Made by a program: the position numbers and the translations under genes
Notes under the pieces: model-generated
The model's input: the letters and a program-made list of their open reading frames with translations, nothing else
The model's database searches: none
Told to the model about the DNA's origin: nothing
In this document: positions 22,251 to 34,480 of the stretch, one piece after another
How positions within the stretch are numbered: position 1 is the stretch's first letter
Layout: each line of letters begins with the position of its first letter
Source of the DNA: Gymnorhina tibicen
Taxonomy: Eukaryota; Chordata; Aves; Passeriformes; Artamidae
Reading direction: 5' to 3'
NCBI GenBank assembly: GCA_013399875.1
Contig: VXAZ01010877.1
Coordinates: 1,012,695 to 1,076,694, forward strand
Length of the DNA stretch: 64,000 nucleotides

Positions 22251-23397
22251 AAGACTGAAAAATTCCACACAGTTTTTATGGCAGAAAAAAAGGGAGGAGG
22301 CATAGACAACTGTAGTTTTACAGGTCATTTCTAATAAAACAAAGATTACAGGACATGCCAGCCAATCACTTCTTCTAGATACATTTAAAGTCATCAGTTT
22401 TGAGAAAAGATTTGCTGAAATGCCATCACCATCCCCTCCACCAACTCAGAATCCTTTCAGAATTCACCCTGCCAAGTACTACTCAGAATTAATGAAAAAC
22501 AACAATGAAATTACCAGAAAATTACTTAATTTCTAAGATGTGAAAAGAATTGCAGCCTACATTAATGAAGCTCTTAGTTTTGAGAGTGAAAACCAAGTCC
22601 TGCAGTTCATCATCACAGAAAAAATGAAATGGTATAAAATGGTATGGTATAAAAGCAGTCAGACAGTAGAATTTGGGAAATATTTACTTGTGTACTGTAC
22701 AGTTTGGCATAATATCCTGTCTTTATTCTATTTGTAAGTGAAAGAAAGAAAAGAAAATTCAAGGTATAATAAAAAGAGATGTGGTTTCAATATACAATTG
22801 TTATTTGTGTGCATGCTTAGATGTTTATCTGCATTGACCATTTAGATACTGTAAGAAGAAGTGGACAGGAGGGAAAATTAGAGACTACTGTTGTTTTTCA
22901 CAGTCTCAAGAAATTATAAACCTGACAATGTACACATTTAGGACATTTTTCTCCCTTTTTCTTTATACTTTTCCTGATCTAAATGCATTTGCACTGGACT
23001 TTAAGATTCAGCACATCTGTTTGCTACTTATTTTTGTTTTTTCATGTGCTGGGAGCCCCCAGAGCCCTCTCTCTGCTTTCCCTTTGTTATCAACCACAAC
23101 AGAAGCCACGTGTAAATTTAGTTCTGTTGCAGATCATCTCACTTTCAACAGCAGTTTTCCTTAGCTCTCACTACCACCATCCTCCTGGCACAGCTGGTAT
23201 GGAGTCCACATCCACAGGATTCCGTGTCAGAGAGACTCTCGTCCTGACATAGATGTGTTGATGTGACATGTTTGAAGAAACCAGAGCGTAAAGCTATGTT
23301 TTAATTACAAGTTCTTAGGTGGAAGGCACTGCCTTGCTTTCATTTCCTCTAGTGGGTTTACACCTAGAAGAAAATACCTACCAGTTTATACCAAGAA

Positions 23398-23947
23398 TGT
23401 AGGAAGGTTATCGCGGGGGGTCCGATGCTGGTCAGCACCGGTGTGCCCGTGACCTTCCTGGAGAGAGAGCATCCTGCAAAGAACAGCTCTCCCAAGGGCG
23501 CTGGCAGGCCTCCCTGGGCAACAGGTGATTTCAGCAAGGGTAGCGATCCCTCAGCTACGAGTGATTCCAGCTCTTGTGATTCAGCTCTTTGTGAAATCAC
23601 CCAAGGCTAACTCGGGGACAGAGAGACAGGAGCCTTGTATGGCAGTTCCGCAGGGGTAGCCTTTATTGTCCAGCCACCCTGCAAAGGGAATGTCAGTGAC
23701 AAAGCTCCCTGATCAGTGGCAGAGGTGGGTTCTTATTATGGGAAAGGTAGGGGGTGGGTTTGAAACCAATGGCCAATGGAGTACCAGGTATTACCATAAA
23801 GAAACAAGGCATGCTGGGGGTGGTTCACTTTGTCACCCTAACCCGAGGAAAGTTGCTTATCTCTGGGGAGATTCTTTTGGGCATCAGCCCTCTCTCCTCC
23901 AAGGGAGCACAAAAGTCTCCTGTGCCAAGGGCTCGCAGCCCTCCACA
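23398..23947 (-). mobile_element. Solo LTR of an avian endogenous retrovirus
   Basis: A GC-richer block of about 550 bases with abrupt edges in AT-rich DNA. On the minus strand it begins TGTGGAGGG and ends TTCCTACA, giving the TG...CA ends of an LTR. It carries an AATAAA polyadenylation signal (minus strand, at 23662-23667) and, about 65 bases upstream, an AT-rich CATAATAAGAACC TATA-like box (23729-23741). The R region would thus be short, as in other bird LTRs. The four bases AGAA lie on both sides if the right end is set one base earlier, which could be a target-site duplication, but this is not firm. No gag, pol or env remnant, primer-binding site or second LTR lies alongside, so it is a solo LTR left by recombination. 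Frames inside it (minus 23364-23600, plus 23666-24031) are not proteins. Confidence 0.75.
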
Positions 23948-26900
23948 GAAGGTAACAGAAAAAATGAATTCATTTTATGGAGGTTGGGTAGAAGGCAGCT
24001 CATTCATGTTAAAATATTTTGGAAGCGGTAGTAACCAAAGGCAATGGAAACATTTATATCTTTACTGAGTTAGGATGGGATTAGCTTCAGTCAGAGCTAA
24101 TTGCTTAGACTCCTTTTACAGGTAACAAACAACAAAAATATGCTTCTGGGGAATGATACTTGTTTTCTGAAAGTAGATGTCCAAATATGTCATATGAATT
24201 GAGATCTACAAATGTCTAGTGCCCCTCATTGCCTAAATATCTAGACAACTAATTTATATGTAAATGTTGACCTATAAAACATCTCAGGCTGGCCAAGAGG
24301 AACCTCACACGTATTATTTCAGGTACAGATTCAGGAAAATCACTTAAAATGCACATCTAAAATATATGGAGGCACTTCAGCACTCTCATCACCTGGACCC
24401 TCTAGTACAACATTCTGATACCCAGCTTTTTTAACCTCACACATCCACTGCTGAGATCCTCTAGAACAAACTACTTTTTGAAGGAGATGCTGGAGTGATC
24501 CAAAATGATGTAAGGGAGTTAATTAGTTGTCAAGTGTCATAGATAGTCAGAGGTACTCTGACCTGTTCTGCTGCTACAGGGTTGAATGTTGCTTTACTTA
24601 TGTAACACCATGGGATCCATATATTTATTTGTTTGTTTGGTATGGAAAAAAAGGAGGAAGGTATATCAAACCTTTAAAATTAACACAGTTGTATTTAGGG
24701 AGTAAATAAATACTTTTGGAAGAAACAGTTTTAGGAGAAACATATTTCTAATGGTCTTTTGGATTTCAGTGCATTATTTTTATGGCCACTTTGAGATCAC
24801 TTTTAATTTAGTCTGTACATTTTGTACACTGAGCAATAGAAAACATTTCTTTCAAGAAAGCACTCAAATTAGGAGACAAAAGAACACAAACCATTCAGTT
24901 TATTTCCTTTGTTTTCACATGCGTCATACCTTGAAAAATATTGATGTGATGGTGTATCTCTGACTGCAACTATCTCCATGGCTTGGGGAATACAGTTTAT
25001 TTGAAGGAACCTATCTTTGCTTGCTCATTGCATTGTTCTCTTGATTTTCTTTGTCACCCTCTTTTTTTTTCCCATTCTCCGCTGACTAACTGGAAATTGA
25101 TTTTTTTCTAAGTAGGATGGTTATTTCTGTGCTCTTTAGCTAAGTATTTAATTTGATACTTGATTTTTTAAAAAAAAAATTCTTCTGTTGTTGGATTGTC
25201 TTTACTATGTATTACTTCAATGCTTCTTGGTAGGCTTCCTATGTATTGATTAATACAAATAAATAAAATGCCAGTATTTATGGTAAGAAGGAATACGCAT
25301 ACATATATTTCCTGTATATTAGTAATCTGACTCTTTTGTTCTCTTTCTCCCTCTAAATGCAATTACGTCACAAAATTGATTTTGCTCCTTTCCAATGCAG
25401 TGCTACGGTGAAACAAAAACCCCCAAACTCTACAATTAATGGGAATCCTAATTACTTCTTACAGGTGAGAAACATTTGGAAGGAAAAATTAATTTTTTTT
25501 CAGTTTGCACAGCATGAGTATTATGTATCATAAATGTAATAACTATTCTTGTCACACGTAATTCAAACAAATAATTATTTGTGAAAATCTGAAAAAATTG
25601 TTCAAATCCATTATTTGGAGGGAAACCTAATGAAATATTTTCTCATTTCCCTTGTGAGGAACTCTGTTTTGCTAGTCAGAATAAAATAAAGAGCAGCAAG
25701 ACACAATATCTCATCAACTGAAATGAAAAATCTCATTTATCTAATCACACACTCCTATTATATTTGCATTATACCAAAGTGCATCAGTTCATCTAATGTA
25801 AGACTGGGGGAAGGGAGATAAAAATAGGTGATGAAAGAAGAAAAGTTATTCACTTAATTCCCTTGCCAGGCAAGTTTTTAAGATGCCATCATATGCTGTG
25901 AGAATAACCAGAGTGCAAAGCCATCTCTAAGAGAGGTACAAGGGGATATCTTCATGGTGACTTATCTCCTGAGGACGCTACAGAAGCTGCTGCCTCATCC
26001 AGAATAAATTTCCTGGAACACTTCATGTTAGATCATAATAATGACCAAAAGGCTTTCTCAGCTGGCTGATAGGTAGTTATTTTGCAGACCCTGTATCAGG
26101 ACACAGCACTTCTTTTGCAGGTATTTACATCACTATTGACAGTTCAGATGAATTTGCGACTTCTGTGTTGGAGGACCTGCTGTTCTCAGGGTTCCAAAAT
26201 AACTAGCAAAGGCTGTGAATACAAGCAATGTTGTCCTTTTCTGCTACCTTCACTTAGGGTTCTCTGCTGTTAGATATCCAGGAGCATTTGGTGGTGCTGG
26301 CTTGATTAAAATATCTGCTTTAACATATAATCTATCAAATAACATTAGTCAGAGTGTTAGAGAAAGGTGTGGAATGAAGAGAGTAAGAAAATAGAGACAA
26401 ATATTTACTAGAAAATCCCAGTTAATGAATGTCTGGAATCAGACTTCAGGAATTCACAATAAAAACACAACTGCAATCTGTAGTATTAAAAGAAGTCAAT
26501 CAGTAGAACTGGTTGCAAAATGAAGTTTCCATTTCACAGGAATTTTCACATTTCAGAATGCACTTGTCTTTAAAATGTGTGAAATGCTGAAATCTCAAAT
26601 TATTTCATGTCATAGAAAGCCTGCAACATTTTTTATTCAGTAACTTCACATAATTGTATTACAAATAATTACTTTGATAAAGCCAAAATGTTTTATTTAT
26701 GAAAGGCATAATATTATCATCTGAATTAGGTAGAACAATGTTTAAAACTCCATTTTGATTTTGATCTACTCAGAATCATCTAGTGGGTCACAAAAGAAAT
26801 TTTTTAATGAACAGCACCCTCAAAAATGTTTAGAGCCCCTTTAAACTGACACTGGGTATGCAGCAACCGAATGAGGGAAGATACAAGAGCATACATCCAC

Positions 26901-29900
26901 AACTTCAATTATGAATTGCATGTTTCAGATACCCCTTCATGGCAGTACTCACAATCCAGCGGAGCTAGCAATATAAATCACAGGGCATAATGTAATGGAA
27001 AGGCAACTTGATAGAAAAACACCCTGCAATTTTAGCAAACAGCATGTGCACAGTGTTGGTTTACAGCATAGAGGGTGTTCAGCAAAAGCTGATTAGCTTC
27101 TACACAAGCTGCAGAAGCCTACTGAGTTTGACATGACATTTCTCCAGAGCCACAAGTGCTGTTTTAGAGGACTTTGGCAACAAGCAGTAGCCAGTCTTAG
27201 CTGTCATGTTATGTCCACTGGTATGGACTGGGCCAGGTGACCATCTGGCTAATGAGTGCTTAGATTTGGTTTAAGTAGTGAATCTTGCTAAGTGTTTCCT
27301 AGAGGAAGGCATAGGAGGATTCTCCCAAGGGCCCCTACATCCAAATGCCTATCTGTTTGACAATCCCTATGGTGATCTCTCACATATCTCATTTCTCTTT
27401 CCTCCTAAAGTTTTTCTCAAATTCTCATATTATGCTAACTTATCAGACACCGCCAAACTTGTCAGGCACTCAGGGAACAAGCCACCATAAAAAAGGAGGA
27501 CAGGCTGTTAATGAAACACAGCGAAAGAACCTCATCTCTCTGCAGTCATTGTGATGAGGCTTTAGGGGATGCAGTGGATGACTGTGATGTTCACAGTGTG
27601 ACATCCTCTACTGGCAGTCAATAAGGGAAATTGAAAGAATATTTTAACAAGTTTCAGTGCAAAGATTTTACCTTCCCAAGGGCCTCTAGGCTTCCTCTCC
27701 CAGGCTGAAATAGCATGTGATGGTGACATTCTAGCTGAAACCTTTGCACAAAAGGTGACACAGCTTCAGAAAAGAGAGGTCATTCTACTCAGTAGTCAGA
27801 ACACTTTGGTGTCCTCCCTGAAGCTGTGGATTCAAATTCCTTTAAGCAACTGAGGGACTTAATCTCAGCCTTGCACAGCGTGGGTTACCACTTCTCTGAG
27901 ATTCGCTATCATTCATTCTTCTGCCAGTATTTCATAGGGACCCTAAACTCTAAAATATGTTAGAGGTATGAAACAGACACTGCACAGCAGTGAGACACTT
28001 CTGGAATGGGAAAAACAAGGAAGTTAGTGTTCTTGGGCAACCTTGAATGACAGCAACTAGGAGTATGATGGGTGCAAAGGCTATTCGGGATCAACCAGGT
28101 TTTAAACAGAGATCCTAAAGAAATAGCTTTTGGATTTCAATATATAAAAGAGTAGTTAAACACTTCAGTGTCATTTAAATCCCTTTGTGGACATCTCTCC
28201 TACTCGCTCTATCATTCTTTGTATTTCACACGTGTCCTTGTGACTAGATTTAAATATCAAAGTTCTCTATTGAAGAGATCACAGTGTGCACACTTTTGAG
28301 GACACTTCCTGTCTTTTGTCCACAATGTCTGTGCTCCTCAGTCACAGTTTAACTTTTTCAGTAGTGAAGCTGTAGTACAGACCACCGATAGCAGATGTGT
28401 GTTCCTATGCCACCCTGCAAAATCAGGCATTTGCTGTACACTGACTGTCAATACTGCTTTCAGTTTCATGCACTTTAACACTGACTTTGCTATGCTTTTC
28501 TGAATAAATTGACCATTGGAAAAAAAAAGGAAAAAAGGAAAATGAAAAGAAAACAATTGCTGAAATTCACAGGTGTGCTCATTCATTTTGAATGTTAGTG
28601 ATAAAACTGGAAATTACAGTTAGTCTTGCTGCAGACCTTGCTCGGAATTGTTAACAAGAGTCTGTGACCAGCTTCAGTGTTTGAGGTATTTAACAAAAAC
28701 AACTGGAAATTGCCATACTTAGATTTGAGTAAAGCCAGTCCTTGCTGGCTTCAATCAGAATTGTGTATTTAATCTGCATATGCTTCAGGTCACCGCTCAA
28801 AGTTACCCTTTATGAAAACACCACTTCCAGTTTCCCTTTCTAATAGCTATAGAATTTTTTTCTAGTGTCTGAAAACATATGATCTCTCAGGCAGCTTCTG
28901 AGTAAATAACCTTTTCTATGTCAGCTTCTCTGCCCAATTTAGTTCTCCAGTGAACTCCACAATTTTTATATGATTTTGTTAACGGTTCTTTGTCTGAAAA
29001 AATTATCTTTCCACCCGCAAAAGCTTTCCAGTTCTATTTTGCTTCACTTTGGATTTCAAGCCAGTCATTTGTAGAATGATTTGCATTTTGTAGGATTGGT
29101 CTTGACACACCTTTCTGATAGATTTTTCCTCAAACATGAGAGTTCTTATGGAAATGACACTTGGCTTTATGCACTTTCCATTTCTTATCCCTGACAGTCT
29201 GTTCGACTCATACAAGCCGGCACATTCTCAATCTGCGGCGCCCAACTGAGATTATCATCTTTGTACAACTTGTTAATGTCAGTGGCATTTAGAAGTCTCT
29301 GCACTGAGCTATGAAATAATTCAGATGCAGAGAGAATCCCCCAAAAAGGCATTTGAAAAGAGCGCCTGCAGACAAAAAATTTTAAACATCCACTATCATG
29401 AACCTTCCCATTTAAAGGGGATTTTGCCACTCAGATCTGAAGCTCCCTGAATAATAGTAGGGGCATTGGCCAGCTCTCTTGGGATGGATGGGCTAGTTAA
29501 GATGATGTAATACTTCCAGCATAATGTCAGTTCTTAATTCCAGATGCTTTACCCATGGTCACAGAAACCAAATTTCACCCCTCCCTTCCCTTACCCTTTA
29601 AAAAGTGTATATTCATTATGTGGTTCTTCAGTTTTCTACTTACTGCTCTTCATGTGAGGTACTGCCACTTATTCTTCGGCCTTGTTCTATCCCAATGGTT
29701 CTCTAAAAGCTGTCCATTTGTTGTAAATTCGGCTTTACTTTATGAAAAGAAAGTAGGCTTTAACTCTGTTCCACTTTACCCTTTTTATGACATTCAAGTG
29801 GTGAAAAGGCAGAAGAGAATCGTAGGATATGGAAGATATGTCCTTAGGAGTTTTCTTAAGAAAAGGCAACTTAACTTCAAGTATTTTTAAAGTTTTCTTT

Positions 29901-31627
29901 TCTCTTTTTTTTTTTTTTTTCCCATCACCTGTGTGTTTAGTCCTACTGGAGAACTTGGTTTTGTAAATTCAGCTTTTTACCTTAAGCCTGGACATAAAAT
30001 CACAACCTGCATTCACGGGGCACTAAATTTTGAAGATGGTATAGCAATGTTTGAAATGGGAGGGTGATAATTTAATTCCACAGCTAGGTCAAACATGTAA
30101 GAGAAAGTGTATATTGACAAGTGTACAAAATACTTTAAACTTTTGTAGCTGGTTGCTTGTAAAATGTAAGGTGCTGCTCTAGGAATACCTAGATCACCCC
30201 AAATAGAGGGTGTGTGAGGACTGCAGGTGCCCTTCCAACCTAAAGGTGTTTCAGAGTGCTCACCGGTATGTCTCCTTTGGTTGGTGTGTGGATTTAGGGT
30301 TATACTCAGCACCATTTGTGACCATGAAGGATAGAAAATATTAAATAAGATCATGCTTGAAAAATTGCCTTTTCTATTCTTGTAACATGCACAGTATGAA
30401 TGTTATGCACATTACAAAGAATTTTCTTTTGTTTGAATACTGACAGAATGGTATTTTTCGTGAAACAGCATTATGCCAACTGATACTATCTAATATCAGA
30501 AACCTCCAAATAAACCTTGAAATTTCTTGAGGTATATCTGCATTAGGCAATCAGATTTATCTGACTGCCACTAATTGCAGCTGTTACTGCTGAGTAAGGC
30601 AGTACCATGCAGAACAAATACAAGCTTTGGTCCTGGAAACAATATACCCGTATTACAGCACCATGGCACTTTAAACAGGAAATCTTCCTCCTCTGTAGGG
30701 CTAATTAGTTCAGTTCAGGATTGCATTCCTGTGATCACAGTGTTTCATGTCATAGGGCTATCAAGTATTATGTGTTGGTCTCTATACTGTAAACATAAGC
30801 AGTCAATAACTAAGCTATTATTTATTAACAAGGTACAGAGTACTAAATTCAAGGAGATTTCCTGTCAGGTTCAGCTCTCTATTTGGATTTTCAGTTGTTG
30901 GAAGCTCATTTCACTTCAGTTTTTACTGCTTATACTGTGTTTCAGTGGGGTGTTGGAGTGTGTCATGGGCTAGGCTCCCTGCTGTTACTAAGTCCTGTTC
31001 TTCTTTCTGCTCCTACCTGGGCAATGCTGCTGCTCACCTTATACCACTGTAGATGATCTGGCTAACCTCATCAGTCCTTTGAAAACTATCCTGTCATAAC
31101 ACAGCAACGGCATCAAAAAGTATTTAGCTTCTGGTAGGTCACCAAACTGAATGAGTCTGACAAGTACCAGCTTAGTGAGAAGGAGAGAGGAAGACCATGC
31201 AGCTGTTACCTGGAGAGAAGAAAGGCAAAAACAGCAAGGGGTGACTTGGAACTTCTCCCTCTTTTTGGAAGTAGCTGTTAGATGAGGCCAACTCCGGAAA
31301 AGCCATGACCTTATCAGGTAAATTAGGTGAATCCCAGACTAAAAATATCCATAACCGGGCAAAGCCTACATCTGCAAAAGCCATGGTCCCATGCTACTAT
31401 TCTCTCTTATTTGTGGTAGGCAGAGGCAAATTCATCTTAGCAAGATCAAACCAGCCCTTCTGAAATTCATAGCTCCTGAGGTATGAGTACATCAAATCAC
31501 ACCTTCAGATGATCCACTTAAAAGAAAATAGGCCTAAAAGTCACCCAGATTTTTAAATAAATGGACAAAATTTTCCATACTGTATGAGCAACTGAAAAGT
31601 AGATACTATGTGGGAAATGCTTTCCAC
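23948..31627. other. Gene desert, no clear feature
   Basis: About 7.7 kb of AT-rich sequence. I found no exon, CpG island or young transposon. Around 27780-27880 the phrase GATTCAAATTCCTTTAAGC and its surroundings look like another relic of the old tRNA-derived repeat seen near 18600. A poly-T run lies at 29907-29921. All frames are short and unremarkable. Confidence 0.5.
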
Positions 31628-31922
31628 CATAGAATCATAGAATGATTTAGCTTGGAAATGACCTCTAAGATCATCAAGTCCAACCATTAACCTGACACTA
31701 TCAGGTCCACCACTAAACCGTGTCCCCATTGATGTGTCTTTGAACACTTCCAGGGACACTTCCAGTGATTCCCTTGACCAGTCAGCCATTTCTTGATGAT
31801 TTTTTAGTGAATATTTTTTTCCTGATATCAAACCTCAATGTCCCCTAATGCAATTTGAGATCATTTCCTCTTATCCTATCACTTGTTACTTGGGAGAAAA
31901 GACTGACTGACGTGGTCTCCCT
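31628..31922 (-). mobile_element. CR1 LINE 3' fragment (avian type), antisense
   Basis: Reading the plus strand, the element starts with CATAGAATCATAGAATG, the reverse complement of the repeated ATTCTATG that ends bird CR1 elements. The usual antisense CR1 phrases follow in order: a TTGGAAATGACCTCTAAGAT block, ATCAAGTCCAACCATTAAC, CACTAAACCGTGTCCC, and CACTTGTTACTTGGGAGA. About 295 bases of the 3' end are present, so it is a typical 5'-truncated, immobile copy. A 92-codon minus frame across it (31553-31831) is incidental. Confidence 0.92.
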
Positions 31923-32303
31923 ACCATGGAGAGGAAAGGAAAGGGATGAGATGCACTGAGTGTCCAGGTATGGAGATGCAACTCTGGATAACTTTTCTAA
32001 TATAGGAAGAATGAAAGAAGAGTATTTTTGTGATAAGGACTGAAGATTTGGGGAATTTATCAAAGACTAAGCCCTATACATCAAATGGTAGCCTTGTCTA
32101 AAAAGCTGTACTTTTATCTCTGACTGTGAGTAACTGTAGTATTTAGTGTATATAAATATTTGATGATTAACTTTGGTTAAGAGCTATGCTATCTCTGTTC
32201 ATATCATAAATTCAAGCTCTGAAGCAGTAGCTTGGACAAAACACTAAGGACTCAATTGTGCCTTGAAGGCACGGCACCACACTGGGGATAATGCAGAGGC
32301 ACA
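31923..32303. other. Spacer between CR1 copy and pseudogene, no gene seen
   Basis: AT-rich sequence with no recognisable feature. At about 32230-32300 composition becomes more GC-rich as the broken coding-like fragment is entered. Confidence 0.45.
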
Positions 32304-32838
32304 TCACCTTGCCAGGAGCTCCAGGAGGGGCTGTGCCTCAGGCATGCACTCTGCCTCCTCCAGCTCCTGGGGAAAGCAGCTAATGCACTCCACTTACATG
32401 GGCTGCAGCATGTACTCCAAAGGCAGGAGATGCTCCTGGCCTCAGAAGACCTGGAGCTTGAGACCCTTCAGCCTCATGAACCTGCCTTGCTTTCTGTGAA
32501 ACAGCCGCAATAGCAAAGGTCCTAGCAGCAATTTTGAAGGAGCCACCAGGAAGCCAAAGAGTTGTCTCTCCTCTGTACTTAACATACATGAGTGCTGTTT
32601 GTGGCAGCTCCTTAGAAATCCAGCTGTAGAGGTGTCTCAAAAGCACATTTGCATTCTGTTGGGAGAGGTTCACCACTCTGTACCTCATGTGAAAACTGTC
32701 CTGTCTAGTGTTGATGATGTGCCTTAAGATCGCGCTGGTCTGCGCAGTGTCCCAGGATGTCAGCTCACGTACAGTACAGAGTCTGGTGGAAATACTCTCC
32801 ATTAAGAAGAGTGCAAGCACTGCAGTGAAATCTGCTCC
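32304..32838 (-). pseudogene. Broken protein-coding-like fragment, family not recognised
   Basis: The minus strand shows an open stretch from just after a stop at 32839-32841 down to 32380, about 150 codons, with protein-like composition (for example RYRVVNLSQQNAN and LYSWISKELPQTALMYVKY). No ATG opens it; the longest reading starts at GTG (32820). From about 32525 downward a second minus frame, shifted by one base, becomes coding-like instead. It is rich in CTG/CTC leucine codons (LLRLFHRK, HLLPLEYMLQPM, CFPQELEEAECMPEAQPL), carries two in-frame stops, and ends at 32304. Two adjoining frames that both look like protein point to one former reading frame split by an indel, that is, a pseudogene or retrocopy. 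I see no introns. I cannot assign a family, and a decayed retrotransposon or viral-derived gene is not excluded. Confidence 0.45.
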
Positions 32839-33479
32839 TCACCAGGAAAGTGGTTAGCAGAGAGGTTCATGCTCTTCTGTTCTGCGGGCCTGAACGCATA
32901 GTGTCACTCTACATCTCTGAAAATAGCTTGCAATATTCATATACTTGATGCTATGCAGAGGTGACTTTGAAATAGTTTTCTTAAGGGAACAAAAGTTTGC
33001 ATGCAAGGGGAATTTCATCATTTGTGTAATACAGTAGGACACTGGCAAATGTAAGAAATAATATGCCTGATGGATAAAATTGAAACTCATTATTTCCTTG
33101 CTGTTTAAAATGTGCTAAGGATGTTAGACATTCCATTTATGTCTCTGTTCATAGTGTGCTTCCTCTTAGTCCTTGTTCTGTGAGCTCTTCATATATGCAC
33201 AAGGTTCATATATGTTGCTGCAATTCTGTGTATCTGCAAAAAGGGATTTGGTTGTGGATGTGAGACTCGGTGGATTACTGTGGTTACATTATCCTGACAG
33301 GTAACTGTATAGCTCATTCTTAAATCCATTCTCCCCTAGGCTATCTATTCTTTCGTTTATTATCCTCATTGCTAGAAAGTGACTAATGACTGAGTTGAAC
33401 TTATAGTAACAGCCTAAACCCTTTCCTTTTCCACAGAACACTACAGAGAACAGATTATTTGTTCTGTTTAAGATCATTT
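32839..33479. other. Spacer, possibly partly ancient CR1-like
   Basis: No gene is supported. The minus frame at 32854-33090 lies just upstream of the broken fragment and could hold more of it, but its sequence is not clearly protein-like. From about 33290 the text has faint antisense LINE character continuing into the next feature. Confidence 0.35.
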
Positions 33480-33785
33480 TACCTTTTTTAAAAATACTGA
33501 AAACATCAACCCACCCCCTCTCAGGACTTCTCTAGACTGAACAACCTGATTATGTCAATCTTTTCCCGCAGTCCCTGTTTTCTCACACTCTGATCATCAC
33601 TGTGCTTTAAGCTCCTTCCAGATGTTCTACATTTTCACTGAAGTGCACTGACCACCATAACGCAGCTGAAGAGCCACCAATGCTGAATAAATTGGATTGA
33701 CTTGGGCTGTACATACTCTATCATCACAGTTCTCTTTATCATGCAATTCATTATATTATGTGTCCAGGATTTGGTGTGGTAGATA
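33480..33785 (-). mobile_element. Old CR1/L3-like LINE fragment, antisense
   Basis: In the plus direction the order of phrases follows the antisense of the CR1 ORF2 3' part: CCCCCTCTCAGGACTTCTCT then AGACTGAACAA, TCAATCTTTTCCCGCAG, CTGATCATCACTGTGCT, CTCCTTCCAGATGTTCTACA and ACGCAGCTGAAGAGCCACCA. Each corresponds to a diverged version of a well-known CR1 phrase (cctcagtcttctcttctccagactaaacaa, cctctgatcatt, cagctgaggcctcacca). Divergence is much higher than in the copy at 31628, so this is an older insertion. The left boundary is soft and may reach 33290. Confidence 0.7.
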
Positions 33786-33854
33786 AGGCTGTAGAAAGAA
33801 TGGCACTTTTAGATAGCAACCCAACTAGTATGGGAAGACTCATTGAAAATCTGA

Positions 33855-34480
33855 TGATGGAATAAAAGTTTGGGTGAAAGGGATCACAGGCTCTTCATAC
33901 TGAGAATGGGAAGGAGGGAGAACAGCAGAGTAGGCATAATGGACTTCAGAAAAGCACTCTTCAACAGCTGAGGAAACTGGTAAGTAGGGTCCCTTGGGAA
34001 GATAATATAAAGGATAAAGGAATTCAGGAGACCTGGCAGTTATTGAAAGAGACTGTATTAAAGGCAAAAAGCAAAGTATTCTGATGTGAAGGAGAGCTTG
34101 GAAGAGACAATGCAGCTGAATCAGGAACTCTTTAAGGAGTAAAGAATGGGAAAAAAAGGAGATATATTAAAAGTGGAAACAAGGACAGCTGAATAAAGAT
34201 GTGCGTGGAGGATAATAGCACAAGCATGTAGGGATGAACTCAGAAAGGCTAAAATGCAAAATGACTTACAACTAGCAAGGGAGATGAAAGGCAAGCAGAC
34301 ACGGTTCTAGAAATACATTAGGGAGGGAATAGAGGGAAAACAACAAAAAGTATCATACCAGTACTGAACAGGGAAGGGAAGGAAAGTAAATAACAGAAGG
34401 CACAGAGAAAGGACACCATACTTTTTTTCCTCCCCCGCTTTCAAATTAACAAAACTAAATGAAGAAGTGTTAGAATAACA
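33855..34480 (+). mobile_element. Old CR1/L3-like LINE, ORF2 linker region
   Basis: Translating from 34221 gives QACRDELRKAKMQNDLQLAR, then EMKGKQTRF, a stop, and KYIR. This is the conserved segment between endonuclease and reverse transcriptase in CR1 ORF2 (family pattern about [29 protein letters not shown]). Upstream, the phrases near 33970-34060 (CTTGGGAAGATAATATAAAGG, CCTGGCAGTTATTGAAAGAG) fit the preceding part of the same frame. The frame is broken by stops and indels, so the copy is dead. It faces the antisense fragment at 33480 head to head. Confidence 0.75.

Larger units (their letters stand above)
18851..23397. other. Gene desert with simple repeats only
   Basis: No gene, exon or transposon body is recognisable. 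The stretch contains the CT-rich tract near 19970, a short (CT)n near 21890, a poly-A run near 21970 and a 20-bp tandem duplication near 22203, each listed separately. Frames at 19954-20236 on both strands are by-products of the CT-rich tract. Confidence 0.5.

Noticed and set aside
23666..24068. Plus-strand frames of 121 and 104 codons
   Set aside because: They lie mostly inside the solo LTR, antisense to its transcription signals, and have no retroviral or host protein resemblance.
32263..32499. Plus-strand frame opposite the broken fragment
   Set aside because: Ser/His/Gly-rich shadow frame; the minus strand carries the coding-like signal.
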